A stretch of 64,000 bases of DNA, taken from NCBI GenBank assembly GCA_902760805.1, contig CACWHY010000010.1, positions 1 to 64,000 of the forward strand, in the 5' to 3' direction. Positions 1 through 7,218 of this stretch are shown here, piece by piece. Position 1 is the stretch's first letter. Each line of letters starts with the position of its first letter. A program made the translations under genes and the position numbers. The DNA comes from Ruminococcus flavefaciens. GTDB lineage: Bacteria > Bacillota > Clostridia > Oscillospirales > Ruminococcaceae. The notes below the pieces were generated by a model that did no database searches, was not told where the DNA came from, and worked only from the letters and a program-made list of their open reading frames with translations.

Positions 1-1
1 G

Positions 2-640
2 CAGCAGGAGTTTGACTTGGTGCAGGAGCTTCGCAAGAACAAACGTCGCCCGACAAAGCATGAGGAAGTCAATCCGTTTTCAGGCATCTGTTACTGTGCT
101 GACTGTGGAAAGAAATTGTATCTGTGCCGTGCGACAACCATGACCGCTGACCAAGAGCATTTGAAATGTGGAACCTATGCAAAGGACAAGAATGGCTGTA
201 CTATTCACTTCATCAGGACGATCGTACTGAAAGAGATCATTCTCGGTGAGTTGAACAAGATGATTTCCTTTGTCAAGGAGAACGAGGACGAGTTTGTGCA
301 GGCTGCAATGGATAATTCCGTTCGGAAGCAGTCCTCAGAACTTGCCAAATCCAAGAAAAAGCTGAAAGAAGCAGAGAAGCGTATTGCAGAACTGGATCGA
401 CTGTTCACAAGGCTCTACGAAGACAATGTATCTGGCAAGATCTCCGATGAGCGCTTTTCTATGATGTCCACAGGATATGAGGACGAGCAGAAAAAGCTGA
501 GAGTAACCGTAGCAGAGCTGACTGCTTACATTGATACTGCCGAACAGAAGTCAGCCGATGTGACCGCATTCATCAGGGCAGTATACGAAAAGTGTATTCT
601 GACAATGAGCTTCCCGACACCAAAAAGTTCTTCCCACTAA
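2..640 (+). CDS. Large serine recombinase, 3' part only (gene starts before the window)
   Basis: The reading frame is open to the left edge, so this is the C-terminal part of a larger protein. It begins with a recombinase zinc beta-ribbon (cysteines in GICYCADCGKKLYL and, further on, LKCGTYAKDKNGC) and continues into a long charged coiled coil (roughly residues 105-185), the layout of the C-terminal half of TnpX/Tn4451-type large serine recombinases that move mobile elements. The usual C-terminal stretch of the family after the coiled coil is missing. Around base 590 the frame runs into a short unrelated tail ending SFPTPKSSSH, while another frame from 592 to 720 encodes about 42 protein-like residues. 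This looks like a deletion or recombination junction, so the enzyme is probably inactive. The family call is firm; the junction is inference. Confidence 0.8.
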   Translation, partial: QQEFDLVQELRKNKRRPTKHEEVNPFSGICYCADCGKKLYLCRATTMTADQEHLKCGTYAKDKNGCTIHFIRTIVLKEIILGELNKMISFVKENEDEFVQAAMDNSVRKQSSELAKSKKKLKEAEKRIAELDRLFTRLYEDNVSGKISDERFSMMSTGYEDEQKKLRVTVAELTAYIDTAEQKSADVTAFIRAVYEKCILTMSFPTPKSSSH

Positions 641-988
641 TGTCTGTTGAGTTTGTCAGAAATGAACAGTATACTGTTATACCGTTCCCGTTCAAGTATT
701 TAAGGGAATATTCTGAGTAGTATACAATTATTCTGAATAACAGGTGCTACTTTGTAATAACTTCAGAAATATATAATTCAATTATTGGCATAGTGGTTAA
801 ATTAAATGCAAACTATTACACAAAACTCCATGCAAGATCTATGCATGGAGTTTTGTTCTATAAAAAAGTTTTTAAGAATACCATTCAATACATTTTTGCC
901 TTGCATAAAAATGATTTTCCTCGATCTGCTTGGATTCAAGTTTTCAAAAAGATGCTTGTCTTGATTTTCTTTTTTGAAACATTCATTT
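641..988. other. AT-rich gap between recombinase remnant and helicase
   Basis: No convincing gene is present. The first 80 bases continue, in another frame, a protein-like tail (592-720) that is probably the end of a gene lost at the recombinase junction. The only other clear element is the hairpin at 821-855. The rest is AT-rich sequence in which I see nothing further. Confidence 0.5.
821..855. terminator. Bidirectional intrinsic terminator
   Basis: A perfect 14-bp inverted repeat, CAAAACTCCATGCA (821-834) and its complement (842-855), flanks a 7-base loop. It lies between the + strand recombinase remnant and the - strand helicase and has A/T runs at both ends of the stem, so it can end transcripts from both sides. 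Confidence 0.8.
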
Positions 989-3249
989 TTATGAAATTCT
1001 ATTGTAATATGCCTCCAGCTTCTCCTCACATATCTCCAGAATCTCCGCCTTTTCCTCCTCTGTCAGATTTCTCCACACAGTCGGTTCGACTTCAATGATG
1101 CCGAGAGTTTTGGTATGACGCAGCATCTGCATATCTTCAAAGCGTTTGAACGGATTTGAAAGAATATTCCGTTGGGCTTCCTTGTCGGTGTAACCGCCCT
1201 TTGCAAATATGCTGTTTGGCTTCTCTACTACAAGTCCCGAACTTCTGCGTTCCTCATAAAAACTGCGGAAATATGCGGAGATATCATCGAGCTTTACGCG
1301 ACCTTTGTTGTCTGCATTGGCGAATATCGCTTTCAAGAGAACGGGCTTATATGAATAGCTCATATCCATCTGCCCGACCATCTCCATAAACAGCTCTTGG
1401 CGGTTGCTGTCGTTTATCAGCTTCCAGCCGTTGGCTTTTTCAGTGGCTTCGAGCGTTTCCTCGGTGAAATATTTAAGCTGCTTATGCTCGCTCATAGGAA
1501 CTATCAGATCGGGGATGATCTTCCCTTCACGGATATATCTTTCGACAGTCTCGGACTGCACATCCACACGGCGGATAAACTCCATCTGAGATATCATTCC
1601 TGCCGCTTCCTCCTGCCAGTTGAAAACATCAACAGTTTCGTAGTCGGTCACACTCACGGGATAGTCTATCAACGCTTCTGGCTTTTCGCCTCTTTCATAT
1701 AACGCTTCTTCGGCGGTACGGTCTTTCCCGAGGACTGTCTGCCCGGGACGATACTTTTTCAGTTTGAATAATCTGTGCAGAGAATACGGCATATTGTACT
1801 GGCTTGCGTTGTCAACGAAGTCGAATACCATGAGAAAATCCTTGCTGTCTGCAAGTCTCATACCCCGACCTAACTGCTGAGTGTACAGCACTTTAGACAT
1901 AGTGGGACGAGCCATAAACAGCACTTCCGTTTCAGGACAGTCCCAGCCTTCGTTGAGCAGATCACAGGCACACATCGCCTTGATCTCACCCTTCTGGAAC
2001 TTTGCAAGCATCTCTTTGCGTTCCGAGGACTTCATACTTCCGCTGACTGCGGCAGCGGTAACTCCTCGCTCCCTTATCATTTCCGCTATCTGCTCGGCGT
2101 GCTTTACACTTGCACAGAAAATGACAGTGCGCTTATCGCTGACATATTCCATGAACGTATCCACGATCAGCGTATTCCGTTCTGGAACAAAGATCTTGCT
2201 TTCAAGGTCACGGATATTATACTGCACACTGTTAAATCGCACCTTCGTCAGGTCGATATTGGTATGTATACGGATACAGCGCACAGGCACAAGTTCGCCT
2301 ATCTCAACGGCAGTTTGTATATCAAGTTTATGTGCGGTATTCTTGAATATTTCTATGATGTCCTTATCGTCGGCACGTTCGGGAGTAGCGGTAAGTCCCA
2401 ACGTGAATTTCGGCTTGAAATATGCAAGGACCTTCTGATATGTATCTGCAGAAGCGTGATGAGCTTCATCTATAATAAGATACTCGAACTCGTCCTCACG
2501 AAACATTTCGAGGTTCAGCGCAACACTCTGGATACTTCCGCAGACGATAAAAGCGTCTTTCTCCTTTACGGCATCTCCGAACTTACCAACAGAAACGCCT
2601 TCCCACAGAGTATTGAAAGTTTCATAAGCCTGATTTACAAGCTCTATCGTATGTGCGAGGAACAGTGTGCGTTTGCCGAACCGCTTTGCATCGCTGACTG
2701 CGGTAACGGTCTTTCCCGTTCCTGTTGCGTGATAAAGAAGTGCGATAGTTTCATGACGTTCGCGCATTTCTTCAAGTGACTTCAAAGCTGCAAGCTGATG
2801 CTCTTTCAGCTGTAAATTATCTGTATTGATCGTCTTGGCACGCTGTGTGGGAAGATAATCTGCTATCTCACGGAACAGCGGGTGCGAACCGAGAAATATA
2901 CGCAGTTCGTCCTTGACAGTATCGGGCTGTACCTGCAACTGACGCACTGCCCAGCGGTAAACGTCCCATCTTTTGAAGATCATGCTGTTCTGTTTGAGCA
3001 GGTCGTCATAGAACTTGTTGCGTGACACGACCGACGGGTTATGGCTTGCTTCATCGTCGATCTCGATAGCGATACGCTTTCCGCCGTTTTCAAGGAAGAA
3101 ATCGGCATAACGGTCATTCTGATAAATGTCGGTGAAGTGGTACTGCGGATAAAGAAACGCCGCTTTTTCTACACCGAAAGCATCGGAGAAAAGTTCTATG
3201 AACAGGTTTAGGGAGCACTCCCACTTGGCGTTACAAGTTTTTCACTCAT
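989..3249 (-). pseudogene. SF2 DEAD/DEAH helicase with nuclease-like N-terminus, frameshifted
   Basis: The main open frame (GTG at 3028 down to 989, 679 residues) has the full superfamily 2 helicase set: Walker A ATGTGKT, DEAH box IIDEAHH, motif III LTATPER and motif VI QQLGRGMR, as in type III Res-subunit-like helicases. The same frame is open for about 70 residues upstream of the GTG and encodes a nuclease-like block (FFLENGGKRIAIEIDDEASH) with acidic residues of a PD-(D/E)XK or DUF559-type fold, but contains no ATG, GTG or TTG. The natural start is the ATG at 3249, overlapping the stop of the gene before it by 8 bp. That frame (MSEKLVTPSGSAP) hits TAA at 3208-3210. A -1/+2 frameshift near 3208-3212 therefore separates start from body. 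The helicase part could still be made from GTG 3028. Confidence 0.8.
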
Positions 3250-3565
3250 TTCCGTCCTCCACATACTCAAGGTATATTTTCTTTTTGAAGCCACCACGCT
3301 TTTCAGCCTTAGACTTACGGACAGCTTCAAGCTCAGATACCGACCATCCTCTTGCTTCGGCGATAGCATACATAATTTCCAGCATATCGGCAAGTTCTTC
3401 TATGTTCTTGTCAGCCTGGTACTCGGCAAATTCCTCGCCAAGCTTTTTGTCAAGCTCGGAGAGATATTCGTCATCGGGAAGTGTGTGAGTTACGGGTATT
3501 TTGCCAGCCTGTTTGATGATCTCTGGTATGTTGTCACGGACGAGTTTGTTATGTACTGCTCTCAT
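3242..3565 (-). CDS. MazG-like nucleoside triphosphate pyrophosphohydrolase
   Basis: This small all-alpha protein (about 107 residues) opens with VHNKLVRDNIPEII, typical of the MazG-like/phosphoribosyl-ATP pyrophosphohydrolase fold. It has the acidic metal-binding pattern KLGEEFAEYQ...EELADMLEIMYA (EExxE and ExxD). Family members hydrolyse non-canonical or excess NTPs to NMP and pyrophosphate. The start is ATG 3565, preceded by GGGAGCGTGATAAA; a longer reading from 3586 would bury that ribosome binding site. A consensus promoter lies just upstream (3605-3633). The gene is translationally coupled to the helicase that follows (8-bp overlap). Such small pyrophosphohydrolases are common cargo on mobile elements. 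The exact substrate is unknown. Confidence 0.8.
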   Translation of the reverse strand: MRAVHNKLVRDNIPEIIKQAGKIPVTHTLPDDEYLSELDKKLGEEFAEYQADKNIEELADMLEIMYAIAEARGWSVSELEAVRKSKAEKRGGFKKKIYLEYVEDGNE

Positions 3566-3604
3566 TTTATCACGCTCCCAAAGCAAAAGCTATTATTTGT
3601 TTAA

Positions 3605-3633
3605 ATTATACCATTTTACATACCGTATGTCAA
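3605..3633 (-). promoter_or_regulatory. Consensus promoter with inverted repeat in the spacer
   Basis: Read on the minus strand, TTGACA (3633-3628) is followed after 17 bases by TATAAT (3610-3605), upstream of the MazG-like gene. The spacer and -35 overlap a perfect inverted repeat ACATAC-C-GTATGT (3618-3630). On the plus strand 3614-3630 matches the spacer of the promoter at 5595-5623 at 15 of 17 positions. The repeat is a likely operator. Confidence 0.85.
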
Positions 3634-3680
3634 TGAATAAAAAGCTATAATTTCAGTTGTTTCAGTAAAATCTCCATATG

Positions 3681-3718
3681 AAGCAAGGCTCCCAGAATAC
3701 ACTCTGAGAGCCTTGTTT
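3681..3718. terminator. Bidirectional intrinsic terminator
   Basis: The stem CAAGGCTC (3684-3691) pairs with GAGCCTTG (3708-3715), with partial pairing inside. It lies downstream of the minus-strand ssb gene and upstream of the minus-strand promoter at 3605, insulating the two units. Confidence 0.75.
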
Positions 3719-3748
3719 CAGCTATATGTTAGTAGATTGCCTGTCTTG

Positions 3749-4078
3749 TCAGAAAAGCTGTCCCGAATCAACGTCCACCTTGACAGCAAACCTATTCTGG
3801 AAGTGCAGTTCCTCTACGATAATAACTGCAGTATTATCAGGAGCCTTTCTGAGTGATCCAACAAATGTAATAATACCACCTTTTGAGTAGAGGAAACTTA
3901 CTGATTTTGCGTTATCATCAAAAGCAATGCAGGTGAACGTATCTGTCTCAATGGTATCAATGCCCTTTTGTTTTTGCTGGTCTACTGCAATGCAAAATTT
4001 GCAGTAGCTGCGATCCTCCTCAGTTACAACGTTCAAATCAGTGGTGATGCGTCCTGTCATCATTATCTTGTTCAACAT
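3749..4078 (-). CDS. ssb: Single-stranded DNA-binding protein, short form
   Basis: The protein (109 residues) is an OB-fold SSB: MLNKIMMTGRITTDLNV at the start, then SYCKFCIAVDQQ, TDTFTCIAFDDNAKSV and GGIITFVGSLRKA, in the same order as bacterial SSB. It binds single-stranded DNA during replication, repair or transfer. It is much shorter than chromosomal SSB (about 150-180 residues), has no Gly/Gln/Pro-rich linker, and ends DVDSGQLF, which may replace the usual acidic tip ending in PF. This short form is typical of mobile-element SSBs. It is the second gene of a two-gene operon after the 69-residue gene (12-base gap) and is followed by the terminator at 3681. Confidence 0.85.
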   Translation of the reverse strand: MLNKIMMTGRITTDLNVVTEEDRSYCKFCIAVDQQKQKGIDTIETDTFTCIAFDDNAKSVSFLYSKGGIITFVGSLRKAPDNTAVIIVEELHFQNRFAVKVDVDSGQLF

Positions 4079-4090
4079 AGTCTGCTCCTT

Positions 4091-4300
4091 TCAGTCCACG
4101 TCACTGCACTCGTCAAGCCCGTGCAGGAGCTGAATGTATACGCACTCCGCACGTTCATGCTCCTCACCGTCCGTGGACATCATAAGTTCCAGGAAATATG
4201 CTTTTGCTTCATCATAGTCTGTCCAGACCTCACGCTTACCTTTGTATACAGTAGTGACTTCGTTTGTTCTCGGCATTGCCAATTCTGGTGTTTTCAACAT
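4091..4300 (-). CDS. Small acidic hypothetical protein upstream of ssb
   Basis: This 69-residue protein (MLKTPELAMPRTNEVTTVYKGKREVWTDYDEAKAYF..., cut short here) is not one I recognise. It is acidic, without membrane segments, and ends LLHGLDECSDVD. The start at ATG 4300 is chosen because GGAGGTAACAGCT sits just before it; upstream in-frame codons read through the promoter. It heads the operon with ssb, with a promoter at 4334-4362. Its place next to ssb suggests an accessory DNA-processing or maintenance role on the island, but that is only association. Confidence 0.65.
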   Translation of the reverse strand: MLKTPELAMPRTNEVTTVYKGKREVWTDYDEAKAYFLELMMSTDGEEHERAECVYIQLLHGLDECSDVD

Positions 4301-4333
4301 AGCTGTTACCTCCAAAAGTTTTATTGTGACTCC

Positions 4334-4362
4334 ATTATATCCGATAAAACTACCAAAGTCCA
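4334..4362 (-). promoter_or_regulatory. Promoter of the small protein-ssb operon
   Basis: On the minus strand TGGACT (4362-4357), a 17-base spacer and TATAAT (4339-4334) precede the ribosome binding site of the gene at 4300. The -35 differs from consensus but the -10 is perfect. Confidence 0.65.
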
Positions 4363-4445
4363 GCAATGTGGAATGATTGTAATAATTCTTGTGAAATGCG
4401 CAGCAAAAAGTGGATTTTCCCCGGTGCATTGCGCTGTAATGGCGA

Positions 4446-4474
4446 TTGACTTTTTCCCCGCTATGTGATATGAT
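4446..4474 (+). promoter_or_regulatory. Promoter of the MGQYYCWV protein gene
   Basis: TTGACT (4446-4451), a 17-base spacer and TATGAT (4469-4474) lie 38 bases before the start codon. The promoter resembles the one at 5595-5623 (same -35 plus T-tract and same -10), suggesting shared control on the island. Confidence 0.75.
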
Positions 4475-4512
4475 ATTATAAACTACAGCACATTGATTGT
4501 GAGGTGAAAACT

Positions 4513-5187
4513 ATGGGACAATATTACTGCTGGGTGAATGTCGATAAGAAAGAATACTTATGCCCTGATGATTTTGATCTTGGAAACAAACTCCATGAGT
4601 CCATGGGTGCAGACAATGCGTTGCTTCGTGCCTTGTGGGAACTCCTCTCGGCTGAGTGGAAAGGCGACCGTCTGGTATTCCTCGGAGACGAATGCTACGC
4701 TCTTGATGAAGTGTCAAATGAGGTGCTTGATATTCTGGTAAAACATCAGGCAGAAAGCGAAATTTCAGGCTACTTGTTCGACAATGTTTATGAAACATAC
4801 CAGAATGTAAGTGGTCTTTTCAAGTCAGCAGAAGAATCTGTCCGTGATGAAATAGCTTTTTATCTCAATGTTGTGAGATCAGATCCTCCGATCAGTCCAA
4901 ATGTTTATGGTGTAGATATCAATGATCCATACAGAGGATTATTTCTCAGAAACGGCAGTTCATTCAAGTATATCATCAACCGCACGAAGAAGGTATGCTA
5001 TTCCCACGAAGAAACAAAGATCCTTCTCAGTGATAACAGCGAATTAGATCATGCAGATCCGCTTCCTGTTCTTATGGCATACGGCGGCAGAAGATGTGAT
5101 ATCGGAGAATGGCTCGGAGATATAATTGATGTTAGTGATACGCTGCCGGAAGGCTGTAAACTGTTAACTGAGATTCATATTGATTGA
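4513..5187 (+). CDS. Hypothetical protein, MGQYYCWVNVDKKEY family
   Basis: This 224-residue soluble protein starts MGQYYCWVNVDKKEYL and is acidic, with many aromatic residues and no signal peptide or membrane segment. I recognise the N-terminal style (MGxYYxWVNVDKxEY) from scattered uncharacterised bacterial proteins but can give no function. ATG 4513 is preferred over the upstream GTG 4504 because AGGTG lies at the right distance only for the ATG. It has its own promoter (4446-4474) and is followed by terminators at 5274 and 5430, so it is monocistronic. On a mobile island such a protein could be cargo or an immunity-type protein; nothing in the sequence decides this. Confidence 0.65.
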   Translation: MGQYYCWVNVDKKEYLCPDDFDLGNKLHESMGADNALLRALWELLSAEWKGDRLVFLGDECYALDEVSNEVLDILVKHQAESEISGYLFDNVYETYQNVSGLFKSAEESVRDEIAFYLNVVRSDPPISPNVYGVDINDPYRGLFLRNGSSFKYIINRTKKVCYSHEETKILLSDNSELDHADPLPVLMAYGGRRCDIGEWLGDIIDVSDTLPEGCKLLTEIHID

Positions 5188-5273
5188 TAGCGCAGGAAAT
5201 CGGGCGCTCTGACAGCTATCAGCAAGCGGTTTAATGGGACAGTATTTCAGTGACAATAGATGAAGATCAATCA

Positions 5274-5306
5274 AGGTCAGGAATTGTTTTTTCCTGTCCT
5301 TTTTTC
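5274..5306 (+). terminator. Intrinsic terminator
   Basis: AGGTCAGGAA pairs with TTCCTGTCCT (one G-T pair) and is followed by a run of seven T (5300-5306). It ends the transcript of the gene at 4513-5187. Confidence 0.75.
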
Positions 5307-5429
5307 GTTCTTGTTAAAGGAAGAATGGTGGCTGTCACCAGAACTTCCAGCACATTGTTTATCAGGTTTCTGTATTACAGTGTGCAGAGCTTGCTGGGTG
5401 TGAATCTGAGCTTTAATTATTGTTTTCTT

Positions 5430-5457
5430 CCGAGCTGTTTAGCTCGGTTTATTTTTC
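5430..5457 (+). terminator. Second intrinsic terminator
   Basis: CCGAGC (5430-5435) and GCTCGG (5442-5447) flank a 6-base loop, followed by TTTATTTTT. Together with the terminator at 5274 it makes a tandem stop. Confidence 0.7.
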
Positions 5458-5594
5458 CTTTTTGATGTTCGGGGGCCAAGGGGTGGAAACCTCTTGCAAG
5501 CTGAGTATCGGAGCATTCAATTTTCTAAAATTGTAATGCGAGGATACCGTGATTGCTGGAAAAGCTTTCGTTTTTATGGAGTACGTGTTTTGAA

Positions 5595-5623
5595 TTGACT
5601 TTTTACGCACCGTATGTTATGAT
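5595..5623 (+). promoter_or_regulatory. Promoter with island-type spacer element
   Basis: TTGACT (5595-5600), a 17-base spacer and TATGAT (5618-5623) precede the ribosome binding site AAAGGAGG. The whole spacer (TTTTACGCACCGTATGT) matches 3614-3630 in the ssb-side promoter region at 15 of 17 positions, so the two units may share a repressor. Confidence 0.75.
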
Positions 5624-5644
5624 AAAACAAAGGAGGTGAGTAAT

Positions 5645-6268
5645 ATGAATGAACCAATATATTTTTCCAAGATACAATTTGTTGAGGGTTTTATATATAA
5701 TGAGCCCAGGTCTGTTATTTTTATCGATCTTCTAAAACGAGAATTGTCTTATCAAGTATTCTCGTGGAAAAGAAATATGCCCACCATTCAAGGTGAGAAA
5801 AAGGATGAAGAATGGGAACGACTGACAGGTAAAGAAGAGATATATCCATTTACAGCGCCTGCAAAAATGATTCGAAGTGGGAAAAATGGTTTTCAGACTA
5901 CACTCATTCCCGATGAATCGTTTGTAAAAAACGTAGAGTTCAGCTATGGGCTACATCTTGATCAGCGGCAATATGAAGATTTGCTTCCGTATTGTAATGC
6001 ACTTGATTTTGAACCTTATCGCAACAGAACCATGTCTATGGATGATAAAGGATATATAGGCTATCGTGATGAGATAAATGTTTCTTTTTGCGGTGTAACT
6101 GATTCATATATTCCGTACATAGAACTTCCAATGGATTACTACTACGACGAGGATCATATATGGCCCAGTGAAAAACTATATCGTTATATTTATCAGACAT
6201 TTCTTAACAATGATAAAAAATTGAAAAAATGGGTAATGGGATATGGTGCATTATCATTATTTTTCTGA
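5645..6268 (+). CDS. Hypothetical soluble protein
   Basis: This 207-residue protein (MNEPIYFSKIQFVEGFIY...) has no signal peptide or membrane helix and is rich in Tyr, Asp and Glu. I do not recognise a domain. ATG 5645 fits the ribosome binding site AAAGGAGGTGAGTAAT better than GTG 5636, which lies inside the Shine-Dalgarno region. It is transcribed from its own promoter and its 3' end overlaps the ogt-like frame by 26 bp, so the two may be co-translated. The end of the protein (KKWVMGYGALSLFF) may have been created where the two genes were joined. Confidence 0.6.
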   Translation: MNEPIYFSKIQFVEGFIYNEPRSVIFIDLLKRELSYQVFSWKRNMPTIQGEKKDEEWERLTGKEEIYPFTAPAKMIRSGKNGFQTTLIPDESFVKNVEFSYGLHLDQRQYEDLLPYCNALDFEPYRNRTMSMDDKGYIGYRDEINVSFCGVTDSYIPYIELPMDYYYDEDHIWPSEKLYRYIYQTFLNNDKKLKKWVMGYGALSLFF

Positions 6269-6776
6269 TAAACATATATTATGCAAGAACTATATCTATC
6301 ACTATAACTCTCCCCTCGGCAGTATCACCCTCGCCAGTAACGGTGAATCACTCACAGGCTTATGTTTCGACGGACAGAAATACTTTCCCCATAATCTCAT
6401 ATCCGAAAGCATCGAATCAGAGCTGCCGATATTCACTCAAACCTGCAACTGGCTCGACATATATTTCAGTGGAAGAATTCCAGACTTCATACCGCCTATC
6501 AGCTTGAACACAACACCGTTCCGCAAGGCGGTATATGATATACTGCTCACGATTCCATATGAACAAACCATGACCTATGGTGAGATCGCCAATATCATAG
6601 CAGAGCAGAATGGTGTGGAGCGTATGTCCTCCCAGGCAGTTGGCGGTGCTGTGGGGCATAATCCTGTCTCGATCATTATCCCGTGTCACAGAGTGGTCGG
6701 TGCGGACGGAAGTCTGACCGGATACGCAGGCGGTCTTGATAGAAAAATAGAATTGCTGAAACTGGAAAAACAATAA
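6243..6776 (+). CDS. ogt: Methylated-DNA-protein-cysteine methyltransferase (Ogt type)
   Basis: The C-terminal half carries the family signature: MTYGEIANII, VGGAVGHNPVSIIIPCHRVVGADGSLTGYAGG, in which the Cys of PCHRV accepts the methyl group from O6-methylguanine or O4-methylthymine. The N-terminal ribonuclease-like domain is also present (YIYHYNSPLGSITLAS...). It directly reverses alkylation damage and is consumed in the reaction. The 5' end is odd: ATG 6243 has hardly any ribosome binding site and adds about 17 residues not expected in the family, while an ATG near 6282 leads after a few codons into the wrong frame (MQELYLSL then stop). A small indel at the true start, or dependence on translation from the preceding overlapping gene, would explain this. 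Confidence 0.85.
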   Translation: MVHYHYFSDKHILCKNYIYHYNSPLGSITLASNGESLTGLCFDGQKYFPHNLISESIESELPIFTQTCNWLDIYFSGRIPDFIPPISLNTTPFRKAVYDILLTIPYEQTMTYGEIANIIAEQNGVERMSSQAVGGAVGHNPVSIIIPCHRVVGADGSLTGYAGGLDRKIELLKLEKQ

Positions 6777-6791
6777 TCGAATAATTCACTG

Positions 6792-6813
6792 AAGCAATGA
6801 GCGTTGATTGCTT
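6792..6813 (+). terminator. Weak hairpin after ogt
   Basis: AAGCAAT (6792-6798) pairs with ATTGCTT (6807-6813). Only a short T run (CTTTTC) follows a few bases later, so termination would be inefficient. Confidence 0.4.
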
Positions 6814-6889
6814 AGTGCTTTTCATATTTCCAGTGCAAATTACACCGGGGAAAACTGAAATTCGACCTAAAGTTCGTGCGCATTGAATC

Positions 6890-6919
6890 TGGACTTTTAC
6901 TATCGGTGTGCGCTATAAT
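6890..6919 (+). promoter_or_regulatory. Promoter of the recombinase operon
   Basis: TGGACT (6890-6895) and TATAAT (6914-6919) are 18 bases apart, upstream of the small protein and recombinase genes. The spacer again begins TTTTAC and contains CGGTGTG, weakly like the spacer element of the other island promoters. Confidence 0.6.
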
Positions 6920-7002
6920 ATTATCAGCCGATGAAATTCGGCAGAAAAACAGAAATATAAAAAGATAGAAAGCAGGGGAAGTACCTGCTATGGAGGGACA
7001 AA

Positions 7003-7218
7003 ATGACATCTGAGAAAAATAAAAAGAATGTCACACAGAATGCGACCAAACAAGAGATCGGTGCAGCTTTGAAGCTCATCGGTCTTCTGTACGAACAGGG
7101 TGAGATACCCAAACACGTTTACCGCAATATCTGCAACGAGTATTACGGCAAAGGCCTTGACAAGGGTGCAGATGCGCGCTATACTATACCAAACGCAGAA
7201 GATAAGGAGGCGGTATGA
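7003..7218 (+). CDS. Small SHOCT-like protein preceding the recombinase
   Basis: This 71-residue basic protein (MTSEKNKKNVTQNATKQEIG..., cut here) has a C-terminal helix pair, ALKLIGLLYEQGEIPKHVY, of the kind found in SHOCT-like short domains and in small proteins encoded just before large serine recombinases. ATG 7003 follows GGAGGGACAAA. Its stop overlaps the recombinase start (ATGA type), so the two are translationally coupled. A role as accessory or regulatory partner of the recombinase is plausible from position only. Confidence 0.65.
   Translation: MTSEKNKKNVTQNATKQEIGAALKLIGLLYEQGEIPKHVYRNICNEYYGKGLDKGADARYTIPNAEDKEAV

Larger units (their letters stand above)
5188..5644. other. Non-coding stretch with terminators and two structured inverted repeats
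   Basis: No convincing gene lies here; a possible 71-residue frame at 5250-5465 runs through both terminators and has no ribosome binding site. The stretch contains the terminators at 5274 and 5430, a hairpin at 5477-5496 (CAAGGGGT-GGAA-ACCTCTTG) and an imperfect hairpin at 5513-5539 (GCATTCAATTTT with AAAATTGTAATGC). It ends with the promoter at 5595. The two hairpins in tandem resemble an oriT or element-end region, but no relaxase gene is visible. Confidence 0.45.

Noticed and set aside
802-1029. 75-codon minus-strand frame
   Set aside because: It crosses the terminator at 821-855 and overlaps the helicase end; no ribosome binding site.
5250-5465. 71-codon plus-strand frame
   Set aside because: It spans two terminators, lacks a ribosome binding site and has no recognisable features.
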